A DNA stretch of 64,000 bases. Source: Qipengyuania citrea. GTDB lineage: Bacteria > Pseudomonadota > Alphaproteobacteria > Sphingomonadales > Sphingomonadaceae. Positions 20,440 through 29,092 of the stretch are shown here, in pieces. Location of the stretch: positions 1,302,001-1,366,000 of the forward strand of contig NZ_JALJZT010000002.1 of NCBI RefSeq assembly GCF_024171405.1, given 5' to 3'. The stretch's first letter is position 1; each line of letters starts with the position of its first letter. The notes beneath the pieces were generated by a model. The model was not told the origin of the DNA and did not search any database. It saw only the letters and a list, made by a program, of their open reading frames with translations. A program made the translations under genes and the position numbers.

Positions 20440-20461
20440 GATATAAAGATATTTTTATATC
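20440..20461. promoter_or_regulatory. Operator palindrome of the SahR-like regulator
   Basis: A 22-bp near-perfect inverted repeat with arms GATATAAAGAT and ATTTTTATATC (one mismatch over 11 pairs), starting 10 bases before the regulator start codon. It is strikingly AT-rich in GC-rich DNA and resembles the palindromes reported for SahR-type regulators upstream of met genes. Binding here would block the operon promoter or translation start region. Confidence 0.75.
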
Positions 20462-20561
20462 TGTAAATCACCTCCCTTCACAAGTGGCTTGCGGCGCGAC
20501 CCACAAGGCGAAGAACCTACCAAAACAAGATGTTTACCTATTTGTGGGACACGGGCCTGCC

Positions 20562-22589
20562 ATGGCACGCCGCCCCACCGATTACGCCGCCGAACGCGAG
20601 CGTTTCGTCGAAGACCTGCTCGCCATCATGTCGGTGGAGGAGAAGGTCGGGCAATTGGCGCTCGAACGCGCGCCCGATCCAGCCGATACCGACGCAATCG
20701 ATCGCGTGCGCGACCAGCTCCGCCGGGGCCAGTTGAGCGGTCTCGTGGGTCCCGGCTCGCCCGCCGAGTTTGCCACTCTCCAGAGTATGGCCATCGAAGA
20801 AACCCGCTTGGGCATTCCCCTGCTCTACGCCGCCACCCCCGGTCGCGGCGAAGCGGTCATCATGCCCAGCCCCTTCGCGCTGGCCGCAAGCTGGGCGCCC
20901 GAGGTGGTCGAGCGCGCCGCGCGCATCGTTGCCGCCGAGGCGCGGGATAGAGGCAAGAACTGGCTGCTCGGGCCCTCCGTCGCGCTGAGCACATCGCATA
21001 CCGACGAGGATCTTTCCGCGAGCTGGGGCGCATCGGGGCTGCTGGCCCGGTGCCTGGCATCGGCCAGCGTGCGCGGGCTGCAGTTCGAGGATCAGGACGG
21101 CGGCAGCATGCTCGCCTGCCTGCGCGTGGATAACCCCTCGTGGACGGGTCGCCGCGGCGCGCACTTGCCCGCGGACCAGCTGCGCCTCGTCGCAGGTGTG
21201 CTGCGCGAATCGCCCCCGGCCAGTATCGCGCTTGGCCGGATTGCCTCTTCGCTCGACAACGGCGACCAGTCGACCAGTGCGACCTTTGCCATTGGCGGGC
21301 CTGGCGGTTTCGAAGGGATCGACCTCGCCGAATGGACGGAAATCGCCAAGGCGGCGGGACAGGATCTGACCGGCGCACCCTATGCCGACATCTCTGTCGC
21401 CGCAGTGGTGGCAGCGGTTGCAGACGGGCGCGTGACGCCGCTGCAGCTCGACGATGCCGTGCGCAAGGTGCTGGGCGCGAAATACGACCTTGGCCTGTTC
21501 CGCAGCGCGGGACCGGAAGAAACCGAAACGCCGAAGCGGTCGGCGGCGGGAGCGCGAACCGTTGCGCTCGATGCCGCGCGCCACGCGATCATCCTGCTCC
21601 GCAACGACCCTGCGCTGCTTCCGCTGAGCATCGATTCGGGCGAAATCCTCGTCGTCGGCCAAGCTGCCGGTGACCGGTCGCTGCCCACCGGCGGATTGCC
21701 GCAGGAAGGGGCGAGCCTGATCGACGGGTTCGACACCCGTGAACTGGCGCACAATTTCGTACCCGGGCTGGCCTTGCGCCGGGATCAGGCAGGATCGTCA
21801 TCGGGTGATCTGATCGATGCGGACCATATGGCGATCGGCATGGCCAGCGAAGCCGCCCGCCGTGCGGGGACGGTCATTGTCACGCTCGGCGAAACCAGCA
21901 CACTGACCGCAGCGCAGCAGACGCTGCTCGAGGCGCTCTATGCGGTCAATCGGAGCATCGTGCTGATCACGCTCGGAGCGCGCCCGCTCGATCCCGATAT
22001 CAGCGGCGCGAAACTGCCCTGCATTATCCACGCGGGTCAGCTGGGCAGTATGTCGGGCCATGCCATCACCGATGTCCTGACCGGCGAATTCGCGCCCTGC
22101 GGCCGCCTGCCGATACCGCTGGTCGACCGCGGGCGGGTGGGCCTGACCTTCGGGCACGGGCTCAATTATTCCGAATTCGGGCTCGGCCAGACCACGACCG
22201 AACTGGGGCACGACCGGCTCATTGTGAGTACCCTTCTGCACAATGTCGGGGGCCATGAGGGCACCGAAACCGTCCAGCTTTACCTGCGCCGCCCCGGCGG
22301 ACGCGGTCAGGGGCGAACCGAACTGGCCGATTTCCAGCGAGTCTCGCTCGGCGGCGGGGAAACCCGCCAGATACTGTTCGAAATCGGCGGCAACCAACTT
22401 GGCCGGTTCGAACGCGACGGACGCTTCGTGATCGATCCGGGCACCTATGAAGTCTCGGTCGGGCTGAGCGAGGACCGCGCCCACGCGATCGAGATCGCAG
22501 TTCCCCAAGCGGTCGCCGATGCGATGGGCAAGGCGCGCGCCTCCGAACCGTTGCCGGCCCTGTTCGGCAAACTGCGCAGCGTCGGTTAG
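20562..22589 (+). CDS. GH3-like protein with lost catalytic motifs (probable pseudoenzyme)
   Basis: A 675-residue protein with the order of a glycoside hydrolase family 3 beta-glucosidase: N-terminal barrel (MSVEEKVGQL onward, to about 300), a second alpha/beta domain (about 330-520, HAIILLRNDPALLPL) and a C-terminal fibronectin-III-like domain (FGHGLNYSEF, YLRRPGG). The active-site motifs are replaced. The usual SDW nucleophile segment reads AEW (256-258), the KHF motif is absent (LACLRVDNP instead), and the DxxHG and substrate-binding Asp motifs are also gone. No signal peptide is seen, so it is probably cytoplasmic. The open frame is long and intact, so it is not decaying; a non-hydrolytic role is inferred. 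The start has no strong ribosome site. Confidence 0.75.
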   Translation: MARRPTDYAAERERFVEDLLAIMSVEEKVGQLALERAPDPADTDAIDRVRDQLRRGQLSGLVGPGSPAEFATLQSMAIEETRLGIPLLYAATPGRGEAVIMPSPFALAASWAPEVVERAARIVAAEARDRGKNWLLGPSVALSTSHTDEDLSASWGASGLLARCLASASVRGLQFEDQDGGSMLACLRVDNPSWTGRRGAHLPADQLRLVAGVLRESPPASIALGRIASSLDNGDQSTSATFAIGGPGGFEGIDLAEWTEIAKAAGQDLTGAPYADISVAAVVAAVADGRVTPLQLDDAVRKVLGAKYDLGLFRSAGPEETETPKRSAAGARTVALDAARHAIILLRNDPALLPLSIDSGEILVVGQAAGDRSLPTGGLPQEGASLIDGFDTRELAHNFVPGLALRRDQAGSSSGDLIDADHMAIGMASEAARRAGTVIVTLGETSTLTAAQQTLLEALYAVNRSIVLITLGARPLDPDISGAKLPCIIHAGQLGSMSGHAITDVLTGEFAPCGRLPIPLVDRGRVGLTFGHGLNYSEFGLGQTTTELGHDRLIVSTLLHNVGGHEGTETVQLYLRRPGGRGQGRTELADFQRVSLGGGETRQILFEIGGNQLGRFERDGRFVIDPGTYEVSVGLSEDRAHAIEIAVPQAVADAMGKARASEPLPALFGKLRSVG

Positions 22590-22653
22590 CCGCCTTCCCC
22601 AAAGCGCCAAGAATTCCGTTTCGGCTTCGCCCGCCAGCGTGTAGGGCACCGCC

Positions 22654-23631
22654 ATGCGCGACGCTTTCGGCCGCCAGATCGACTATATTCGCCTGTCGGT
22701 GACCGACCGCTGCAATCTGCGTTGCACCTATTGCATGGCGGAAGACATGCAGTTCCTCCCCCGCCGCGACCTGCTGACATTCGAGGAAATCGAGGCGCTT
22801 GCGCGGCATCTGGTCGCGCGCGGCGTCCGCCGCATCAGGCTGACCGGCGGCGAACCCCTGGTGCGCAAGGGCATCATGGATCTGGTCGGCAGACTGGCGC
22901 GGCTGCGCGGGGACGGTCTCCAGGAACTCACTCTCACCACCAATGGCACCCGCCTGCCCGACATGGCGCAGGATTTGTACGATGCGGGCTTGCGGCGGAT
23001 CAATGTCAGCTTGGACACACTCGACCGTGAACGCTTCGCCCAGCTGACGCGGCGCGACGAGTTCGACCGGGTTATTAGCGGGATCGAGGCGGCCCGCGCA
23101 GCGGGTCTCGGGATCCGCATCAATGCCGTGGCGATGCGCGGTCTTAACGATGACGAACTGCCCGCGCTGCTCGGCTGGTGCAGCGAGCGCGGGTTGGACC
23201 TAGGCCTGATCGAGGCGATGCCGCTGGGCGAAGTGTCGCTCGACCGGCAATCGACGCATTTGCCGCTCGACGACGTCCGCGCCGAGATCGAACGCAGTTT
23301 CACGCTCGTCCCCTCGCTCCACCGCACGGGCGGACCGGCACGCTATTTCGATGTCGCGGATACCGGCACCCGGCTGGGCCTCATTACGCCACTGAGCGAC
23401 AATTTCTGCGCGGGCTGCAATCGCATCAGGATCGGCGCAACGGGGACGGTCTATGGCTGCCTCGGGCACGACCAGAAGGTCGAACTGCGCGATATTATCC
23501 GCGCCGGCGGCGAAGAGGCGCTCGACGCGGCGCTCGACCGGCTGCTCGCGGGCAAGCCGCTGCGCCATGCCTTCGACGTTGACCAGCGCGAACCCGCGCT
23601 CGCCCGCCATATGAGCGTGACTGGCGGATAG
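22654..23631 (+). CDS. moaA: GTP 3',8-cyclase (molybdenum cofactor biosynthesis)
   Basis: A 325-residue radical SAM enzyme that converts GTP to 3',8-cyclo-GTP, the first step of molybdopterin synthesis. The N-terminal cluster motif CNLRCTYC and the C-terminal cluster ligands CAGCNRIR with a later Cys (YGCLGHD) are all present. RLTGGEPLVRKG and TTNGTRL are typical. The family usually ends in a GG pair, and here the protein ends VTGG. No other moa gene is visible in the window. Confidence 0.96.
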   Translation: MRDAFGRQIDYIRLSVTDRCNLRCTYCMAEDMQFLPRRDLLTFEEIEALARHLVARGVRRIRLTGGEPLVRKGIMDLVGRLARLRGDGLQELTLTTNGTRLPDMAQDLYDAGLRRINVSLDTLDRERFAQLTRRDEFDRVISGIEAARAAGLGIRINAVAMRGLNDDELPALLGWCSERGLDLGLIEAMPLGEVSLDRQSTHLPLDDVRAEIERSFTLVPSLHRTGGPARYFDVADTGTRLGLITPLSDNFCAGCNRIRIGATGTVYGCLGHDQKVELRDIIRAGGEEALDAALDRLLAGKPLRHAFDVDQREPALARHMSVTGG

Positions 23632-23703
23632 GTGAGGCCCGCGGTCCGGACCCCCGCGATTCCCGCGTAGGCAAAATCGCTTCGCCGCGTTAGGAACCCT
23701 GCA

Positions 23704-24501
23704 ATGACACGATCGCCCTGGTACAGCCGCCTCGCCCTTGTCCTAGCGCTTCTGCTGCCGGTCTATTTCGCGGTCGCCGCGCTGGGCACCAAGTTCGGGC
23801 TGTGGAGCTGGCAGACGGGGCTGCTGACGATGACGATCAAGGCGGGACCAATCCTGCTCGGCATCGTCGCACTGGTGGCGTTGGTGGCGCTGGTCGCCAC
23901 GCTGCTGCGCAAACCGCGCCGCGGCTGGCTGCTTGCGTTGATCGCGCTGCTTGTGCCGCTCGGGATTTTTGCTGCGCTGGGCTATGTTCGCGGCCAGGCC
24001 GCGGATATTCCGCCGATCCACGACATCGCCACCGATGTCGCCAATCCGCCCGCCTTCTCGCAAGCGGCAGTCGATCGCCGCAATGCGAGCAATGCCAATC
24101 CGCTCAACGACTACACCACCCCGCTCGGCGAACTGGATATGTGGGCGCAAACCGAAGCGCCGCTCGCGAACCAGTCGCATGCGCAGGTCATCACGCAAGC
24201 CTATCCCGATCTCGTATCGCTCCCCATCGGCACGGCCGACCGCGCGGCAGCTGTCGCGGCCGTAGCGGAGGCAATGGAGGAACTGGGCTTCGCGGATGTC
24301 ACGGCCAATGCTGCAGCCGGGCGCGTCGAAGGCGTCGCGGAGACCTTCTGGTTCGGGTTCAAGGACGACATGGTGGTGCGCGTTGCCGATGGCGAGATCG
24401 ATTTCCGTTCGGTCTCGCGCGTCGGAATGAGCGATCTGGGCGCCAATGCGGCGCGGATCGCGAAGTTGCGCGACGCGGTCACCGCGCGCCTCAATCCCTG
24501 A
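23704..24501 (+). CDS. DUF1499 membrane protein
   Basis: A 265-residue protein with about three transmembrane helices in residues 8-98 and a C-terminal DUF1499 domain (about 105-260) marked by IHDIATDVANPPAF, FWFGFKDDMVVRV and the closing FRSVSRVGMSDLGANAARI. The function is not known. AGGAAC precedes the ATG. The gene overlaps the 3' end of the convergent phosphatidyltransferase gene by 11 bases. Confidence 0.85.
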   Translation: MTRSPWYSRLALVLALLLPVYFAVAALGTKFGLWSWQTGLLTMTIKAGPILLGIVALVALVALVATLLRKPRRGWLLALIALLVPLGIFAALGYVRGQAADIPPIHDIATDVANPPAFSQAAVDRRNASNANPLNDYTTPLGELDMWAQTEAPLANQSHAQVITQAYPDLVSLPIGTADRAAAVAAVAEAMEELGFADVTANAAAGRVEGVAETFWFGFKDDMVVRVADGEIDFRSVSRVGMSDLGANAARIAKLRDAVTARLNP

Positions 24502-25096
24502 ATTGCATCACCGCCAATGCGCTGCGCTGGAACACGGTCAGCACGCATAGTCCGGCGTAGCCATAGGCAATCGGCACGAACCATGCCGGGAACAGCGCAA
24601 AGGCGATGAACACCGCGATCGTTTCCGCGCCTTCGGCAAGTCCGGTGGAATAGAAGAAGCTCTTGCGGCCATGCGCGCGGGTTTCTTCGCCGCGCTCAGC
24701 CGCGACAACCGCAAAGGCCAGGAAGCTGACCCCGGTCAGCACGAACGCAGCGACCAGCACCAAGGCGGCTTGCGTGTTGGCGGGATCGAAAAACCCAAAG
24801 GCCATCGGAACCGACACGTAGAAGGCGAAATCCGCGACGATATCGAAATAGCCGCCCAGCGCGGTGGGTCCGTGGGCGCGCGCGACGGCACCGTCGAGCC
24901 CATCGAGCAGCCGGTTGGCGATGATCAACACCAGCCCGATTGGAAGCTGACCAAGGGCAATCGCGCCAGCGCCCGCCAACCCGAGCACGAGACCGAGGAA
25001 CGTCAGCATGTTTGCCGTCACGCCGCCCGTCGCCAGCGCACGTCCGATGCGATTCAGCGGCGGGTCGATCAGCGGGCGCAGCTTGGCGTCGAACAT
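24491..25096 (-). CDS. CDP-alcohol phosphatidyltransferase family protein
   Basis: A 201-residue polytopic membrane enzyme. The signature DGxxAR-x8-Gx3Dx3D is intact as LDGLDGAVARAHGPTALGGYFDIVADF, split here as LDGLDGAVAR and GGYFDIVADF (about 64-90). It transfers a CDP-linked head or acyl-glycerol group in phospholipid synthesis; the acceptor alcohol cannot be told from sequence. AAGGAGG lies seven bases before the ATG. It is the last gene of the run beginning at the flavin oxidoreductase fusion, with a 19-base gap from the transporter. Confidence 0.88.
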   Translation of the reverse strand: MFDAKLRPLIDPPLNRIGRALATGGVTANMLTFLGLVLGLAGAGAIALGQLPIGLVLIIANRLLDGLDGAVARAHGPTALGGYFDIVADFAFYVSVPMAFGFFDPANTQAALVLVAAFVLTGVSFLAFAVVAAERGEETRAHGRKSFFYSTGLAEGAETIAVFIAFALFPAWFVPIAYGYAGLCVLTVFQRSALAVMQFRD

Positions 25097-25115
25097 CGGT
25101 CGGCCTCCTTCCAGC

Positions 25116-26399
25116 TCATACCCAGGTGATCAGCCCGATCCAGGCACCGGTCATCGCCGTCGCCATATTCCCCGCGATCCAACTGCGGACGCCCAGTCCC
25201 GCCACTTCGCCGCGCCGCTCGGGGCATAACGTGCCGATCGTCGAAACCAGCAGCCCGATGCTGGCGAGATTGGCGACGCCGCACAGCGCATAGGTCACGA
25301 TCAGCAGGCTGCGCGGTGCGAAAGTGCCGCCCGGCAAAGCGGCGAGTTCGAGATAAGCGACATATTCGTTGAGGATCGCCTTGGTGCCCATCAGGCTGCC
25401 CGCGGCCTGTGCCTCGCCCCACGGCACACCGATCAGCCACATCAGCGGGGCGAACAGCCACCCGAACCCGCGCTTGAGCGTCAGCGGATCGCCGTCGACC
25501 AACGGCAAGAGCGCGAGCACTTGGTCGGCCAGCGAAACCAGCGCAAAAACCACGATGATCACCGCGATTACCGCGAGGAACAGCTGCATCCCGTCCATCG
25601 TCCCCTTGATAATCGCATCGATGCTGGATTCGTAGCGCAACCCGGGCACCTTGAGCGCGGCCTCCCCCTCGTTCTCTCCGTCGACCGCAGCCTCACCCGG
25701 CACCATCAGCTTCGCGATCAGCAGTGCTGCTGGAAGCGAGATGAGCGAGGCCGAGATCATATGCCCCACCGCATCGGGCACGGTCCGCGAGAGCGTGGTG
25801 GCATAAAGGATCAGGATCGCCCCGCTGATCGTCGCCATCGCAAGCACCATAACCTGGAACAGGTCCGCGCGGCTCATCCGGGCGAAATAGGCGCGCACCA
25901 CCAGCGGGCTCTCGACCACGCCGAGAAACATGTTCGCACCGCCCGACAGACCCACGACGCCGCTGACCCGGAGCGTTCGGCGCAGGAGGAAGGACAGGCC
26001 ATTCACCAGCCAGCGCAATACGCCCCAGTGCCACAGCAAGGCGGCAAGCGCGGAGAAGACGATCACCAGCGGCAGGATCTGGAAGGCGATCACGACCGGG
26101 GCGGCTACGCCTTCCTTGAGCGCGAAAGGCAGCGGGGCACCGCCGAGATAACCGAACATGTAGGACGAGCCGTCGAGCGTCGCGCGCTCGATCGCAGCCA
26201 CGACCTCATTGGCGAGCGTGACCGCATCCCAGACGATCGGCACACGCACGATCAGCAGAGCGAGGAACGCCTGCAAGGCAACCGCGCCTGCGATCCACCC
26301 CCATGACGGGCGGCCCCGGCGGTCTTCGGACAGGCACCAGGCAAGCAGGATCAGCAAGGCGATGCCGATCAGGCCGCGAAACTGGTCGAAAATCTCCAC
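25116..26399 (-). CDS. Concentrative nucleoside transporter (CNT/NupC family)
   Basis: A 427-residue inner-membrane nucleoside:cation symporter. Family signatures are seen at GLSGGANMFLGVVESPLVVRAY (middle, here quoted as GGANMFLGVVESPLVVRAY) and the C-terminal GTKAILNEYVAYLEL and CGVANLASIG. There are about ten hydrophobic segments. The start is GTG, with GAGGGG five bases upstream. It lies between DoxX and the phosphatidyltransferase with gaps of about 20 bases. Confidence 0.93.
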   Translation of the reverse strand: MEIFDQFRGLIGIALLILLAWCLSEDRRGRPSWGWIAGAVALQAFLALLIVRVPIVWDAVTLANEVVAAIERATLDGSSYMFGYLGGAPLPFALKEGVAAPVVIAFQILPLVIVFSALAALLWHWGVLRWLVNGLSFLLRRTLRVSGVVGLSGGANMFLGVVESPLVVRAYFARMSRADLFQVMVLAMATISGAILILYATTLSRTVPDAVGHMISASLISLPAALLIAKLMVPGEAAVDGENEGEAALKVPGLRYESSIDAIIKGTMDGMQLFLAVIAVIIVVFALVSLADQVLALLPLVDGDPLTLKRGFGWLFAPLMWLIGVPWGEAQAAGSLMGTKAILNEYVAYLELAALPGGTFAPRSLLIVTYALCGVANLASIGLLVSTIGTLCPERRGEVAGLGVRSWIAGNMATAMTGAWIGLITWV

Positions 26400-26419
26400 T
26401 GCCGCCCCTCGCTGGCCGT

Positions 26420-26851
26420 TCAGCCCTTTCGCTTGACCAGACTGTCCAGCGCCAGCGTGTCATGTTCGCGAAACGCGATCAGCGCAAGCGCGGCGCCCGC
26501 CACGGTGATCGATGGGAAGAACAGCAGGTTTGCTTCCTCGGGACTGGCGAACAAATACCGTCCGAAGGGATCGAGAAAGTGGCGCCAGATCGGGAAGGCG
26601 CCGCCAACGAGGATGATGGCAGCACCGACCAGCGCCACGCGCCGGAACAGGCCGAGGACGACCAATGCGCCGATCACCACCTCGGCGCTGGCGAAGGCGA
26701 GCTGGATATTGCTCGCCGCGCCGACCCCGCCGTAATACTTCTCTGCAAGCTTGGTGCCCATGCCGTCGCCGAACAGCCTGACGCTGCCCCACAGGACCAG
26801 CAGCATGCCGGTTCCGACACGCATGATGAGCAGGGATATCTTGCCGAGCAT
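26420..26851 (-). CDS. DoxX-like membrane protein
   Basis: A 143-residue protein with four transmembrane helices, the DoxX/SURF4-like pattern (GTGMLLVLWGSVRLFGDG, LAFASAEVVIGALVVLGLF). DoxX proteins associate with quinone or thiol redox systems. The neighbour upstream is a flavin disulfide oxidoreductase fusion, which fits a redox setting, but the substrate is unknown. GGAG sits before the ATG. Confidence 0.8.
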   Translation of the reverse strand: MLGKISLLIMRVGTGMLLVLWGSVRLFGDGMGTKLAEKYYGGVGAASNIQLAFASAEVVIGALVVLGLFRRVALVGAAIILVGGAFPIWRHFLDPFGRYLFASPEEANLLFFPSITVAGAALALIAFREHDTLALDSLVKRKG

Positions 26852-26878
26852 GGTATTCTCCAGTCCGCTTGGACGCGC

Positions 26879-29047
26879 TTAACCGCGGCGCCAATTGTGA
26901 TACTTCTCGACCAGCGCGAGCAGTGGCTCGGGCTTGTGCGCCTTCTTCCATTCGCCCGCGGCGAATTTGTTCGCCTCCGCCATGGTCGGATAGGAATGGA
27001 TCGTGCCAAGGATCTTGTTGAGCCCCAGTCCGTGCTTCATCGCGAGCACATATTCGGCCAGCAATTCGCCCGCATGCGCGCCGACGATAGTCGCACCGAG
27101 GATGGTATCCTTGCCGGGCGGGGTGAGCACCTTCACGAAGCCGCGCGTTTCGCTTTCGGCAATGGCGCGGTCGAGATCGTCGAGATCGTAGCGGGTGACT
27201 TCGTAAGCGATGCCCTGCTCTTCCGCCTCGGTCTCGTTGATGCCGACCCGCGCGATCTCCGGATCGAGGAAGGTGACCGCGGGGATGACGCGGTAGTCCG
27301 CCTTGAACCGCTTGAACTGACCGAACAGCGCGTTGACGCTGGCGAACCAAGCCTGGTGGCTGGCCGTATGCGTGAACTGGAACGGACCCGCCACATCGCC
27401 GGCGGCGTAGATATTGGGAAACTTGGTTGCGAGGAATTCGTCTGTGACCACCGTCTTGGCCGTGTCGATGCCTGTGACCACCGTCTTGGCCGTGTCGATG
27501 CCGATGTCTTCAAGACCGTAGCCGGTAAGCCGGGCGGCGCGCCCGACGGCAACGATCAGGCAGTCGAAATCGATACCGACTTGCACCCCCTGGCCATCGG
27601 CAAAAAGGGTCCCGTCCGCGACCCTGATCGCACGGTGATCAGTCAGTACAGACACGCCCGACGCCTCCAGCGAGATCTTCGCGGCAGCGGACACCTCGGG
27701 ATCTTCGCGGCCCAGCACACGGTCTGCCATTTCGACCTGTGTCACGCTTGATCCCAGCCGGGCCAGCGCCTGTGACAGCTCGCAGCCGATCGGCCCACCG
27801 CCCAGCACTGCGATGCGGGCAGGCACGCGGTCCATCTGCACGAAGGCATCCCACATGGTGTCGCTGGTCAGATACCCGCTTCCCTCCAGCCCCGCGATCT
27901 GGGGGACGAAGGGTTCGGCGCCCGCGGCAATCACGATGGCGCGCGTGGTCAGGCGCTGCGTCGCCCCGTCCTTGCGTGCAATCTCCACCGTCCACGGATC
28001 GACGACCTTGGCATAGCCTTCGACCACATCGACCCCGAGGCCGGTATAGCGTTCAACGCTGTCATGCGGCTCGATGGTCTTTATCGCACGCATCACCCTG
28101 GCGATGGTTTGCCGGAAAGGAACCTCGGGTTCGGATGGCTCGAGGCCGTAACGATCCGCGTGGCGCATCTGTTCGGCGACCTTGGCGCTCTTGATCAGCG
28201 CCTTGGACGGCACGCAGCCGGTGTTGAGACAGTCGCCCCCCATCCTGTTCGCTTCGACCAGGGTCACCTTCGCCTTGACCGTCGCGGCGATCAACGAGGA
28301 CACAAGGCCGGCCGACCCGGCACCGATCACCACCAGATTGCGGTCGAAGCTCTTCGGCCTGGCAAAGCCGGCATAGACCTTGCGGCGCTTGATCCAGCCG
28401 ATGATCGCCTTGGCAATCCAGGGGGCGATACCGAGCAGGGCGAAGGAGGCCAGCACGGCGGGCGAAGCGATGCCTGCCAGACTGTCGATCTGCGCCAGCT
28501 GCGTGCCCGCATTCACATAAACGATCGTGCCCAGCAGCATGCCTACCTGGCTCACCCAGGCGTATGTGCGAGCCCTGATCCGCGTCAGCCCCATGACCAG
28601 GTTGACGACGAAGAACGGAAACAGCGGGATCATGCGGATGGTGAAGAGATAGAATGCGCCGTCGCGTTCGAGTCCCTGGTTCACTGTCTTGAGCCGCGCG
28701 CCGAAACGCTGTTCGATCGTATCGCGCAGGACATAGCGCGAAGCGAGAAAGGCCAGTACGGCGCCCAATGTCGAGGCGAAGGAGACCACGATAGTGCCGA
28801 CCACGACCCCGAACAGCGCGCCTGCCGCCAGCGTCATCACCGCTGCACCGGGCAAGGAGGCCGCGGCCACTGCGACATAGGTCAGGAAGAACAGCGCGAT
28901 GACCTGCAGCGGATTGCGCTCGTAATAGCCGCCGACCTCGCCTGCGACCTGCTTGATGCCGTCGACGGTAAGATAGTCGCCTAGCCCGAAGAAGAAGTAG
29001 GCCGCGACCAACACGGCAAGGGCCAGAATGATGAGAATCTTTTTCAT
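26879..29047 (-). CDS. TVP38/TMEM64 membrane domain fused to flavin disulfide oxidoreductase
   Basis: A 722-residue fusion. Residues 1-225 form a TVP38/TMEM64 (SNARE-associated, DedA-like) membrane domain with about five helices and the motif FYLFTIRMIPLFPFFVVN. Residues about 240-720 form a mercuric-reductase/dihydrolipoamide-dehydrogenase-like enzyme: FAD site VIGAGSAGLVSS, redox disulfide GGDCLNTGCVPSK, NAD site VLGGGPIGCE, and dimerisation domain with SYPTMAEAN. The C-terminal His-x4-Glu of lipoamide dehydrogenase is replaced (HSYPTMAEAN), as in the MerA-like relatives fused to TVP38. A perfect 10-residue duplication (GIDTAKTVVT twice) lies before EFLATKFPNIYAAGD. The electron acceptor is unknown. 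Confidence 0.9.
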   Translation of the reverse strand: MKKILIILALAVLVAAYFFFGLGDYLTVDGIKQVAGEVGGYYERNPLQVIALFFLTYVAVAAASLPGAAVMTLAAGALFGVVVGTIVVSFASTLGAVLAFLASRYVLRDTIEQRFGARLKTVNQGLERDGAFYLFTIRMIPLFPFFVVNLVMGLTRIRARTYAWVSQVGMLLGTIVYVNAGTQLAQIDSLAGIASPAVLASFALLGIAPWIAKAIIGWIKRRKVYAGFARPKSFDRNLVVIGAGSAGLVSSLIAATVKAKVTLVEANRMGGDCLNTGCVPSKALIKSAKVAEQMRHADRYGLEPSEPEVPFRQTIARVMRAIKTIEPHDSVERYTGLGVDVVEGYAKVVDPWTVEIARKDGATQRLTTRAIVIAAGAEPFVPQIAGLEGSGYLTSDTMWDAFVQMDRVPARIAVLGGGPIGCELSQALARLGSSVTQVEMADRVLGREDPEVSAAAKISLEASGVSVLTDHRAIRVADGTLFADGQGVQVGIDFDCLIVAVGRAARLTGYGLEDIGIDTAKTVVTGIDTAKTVVTDEFLATKFPNIYAAGDVAGPFQFTHTASHQAWFASVNALFGQFKRFKADYRVIPAVTFLDPEIARVGINETEAEEQGIAYEVTRYDLDDLDRAIAESETRGFVKVLTPPGKDTILGATIVGAHAGELLAEYVLAMKHGLGLNKILGTIHSYPTMAEANKFAAGEWKKAHKPEPLLALVEKYHNWRRG
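27442..27501. repeat. Perfect 30-bp tandem duplication inside the oxidoreductase gene
   Basis: Two identical 30-bp units (27442-27471 and 27472-27501) add ten residues in frame, giving GIDTAKTVVT twice on the minus strand. There is no divergence between the copies, which points to a recent slippage or duplication. Confidence 0.95.
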
Positions 29048-29092
29048 GGGTTCTTTCTGTCGCTCGCCTGTTCGTCGCCGTGGGCGAGCGGG

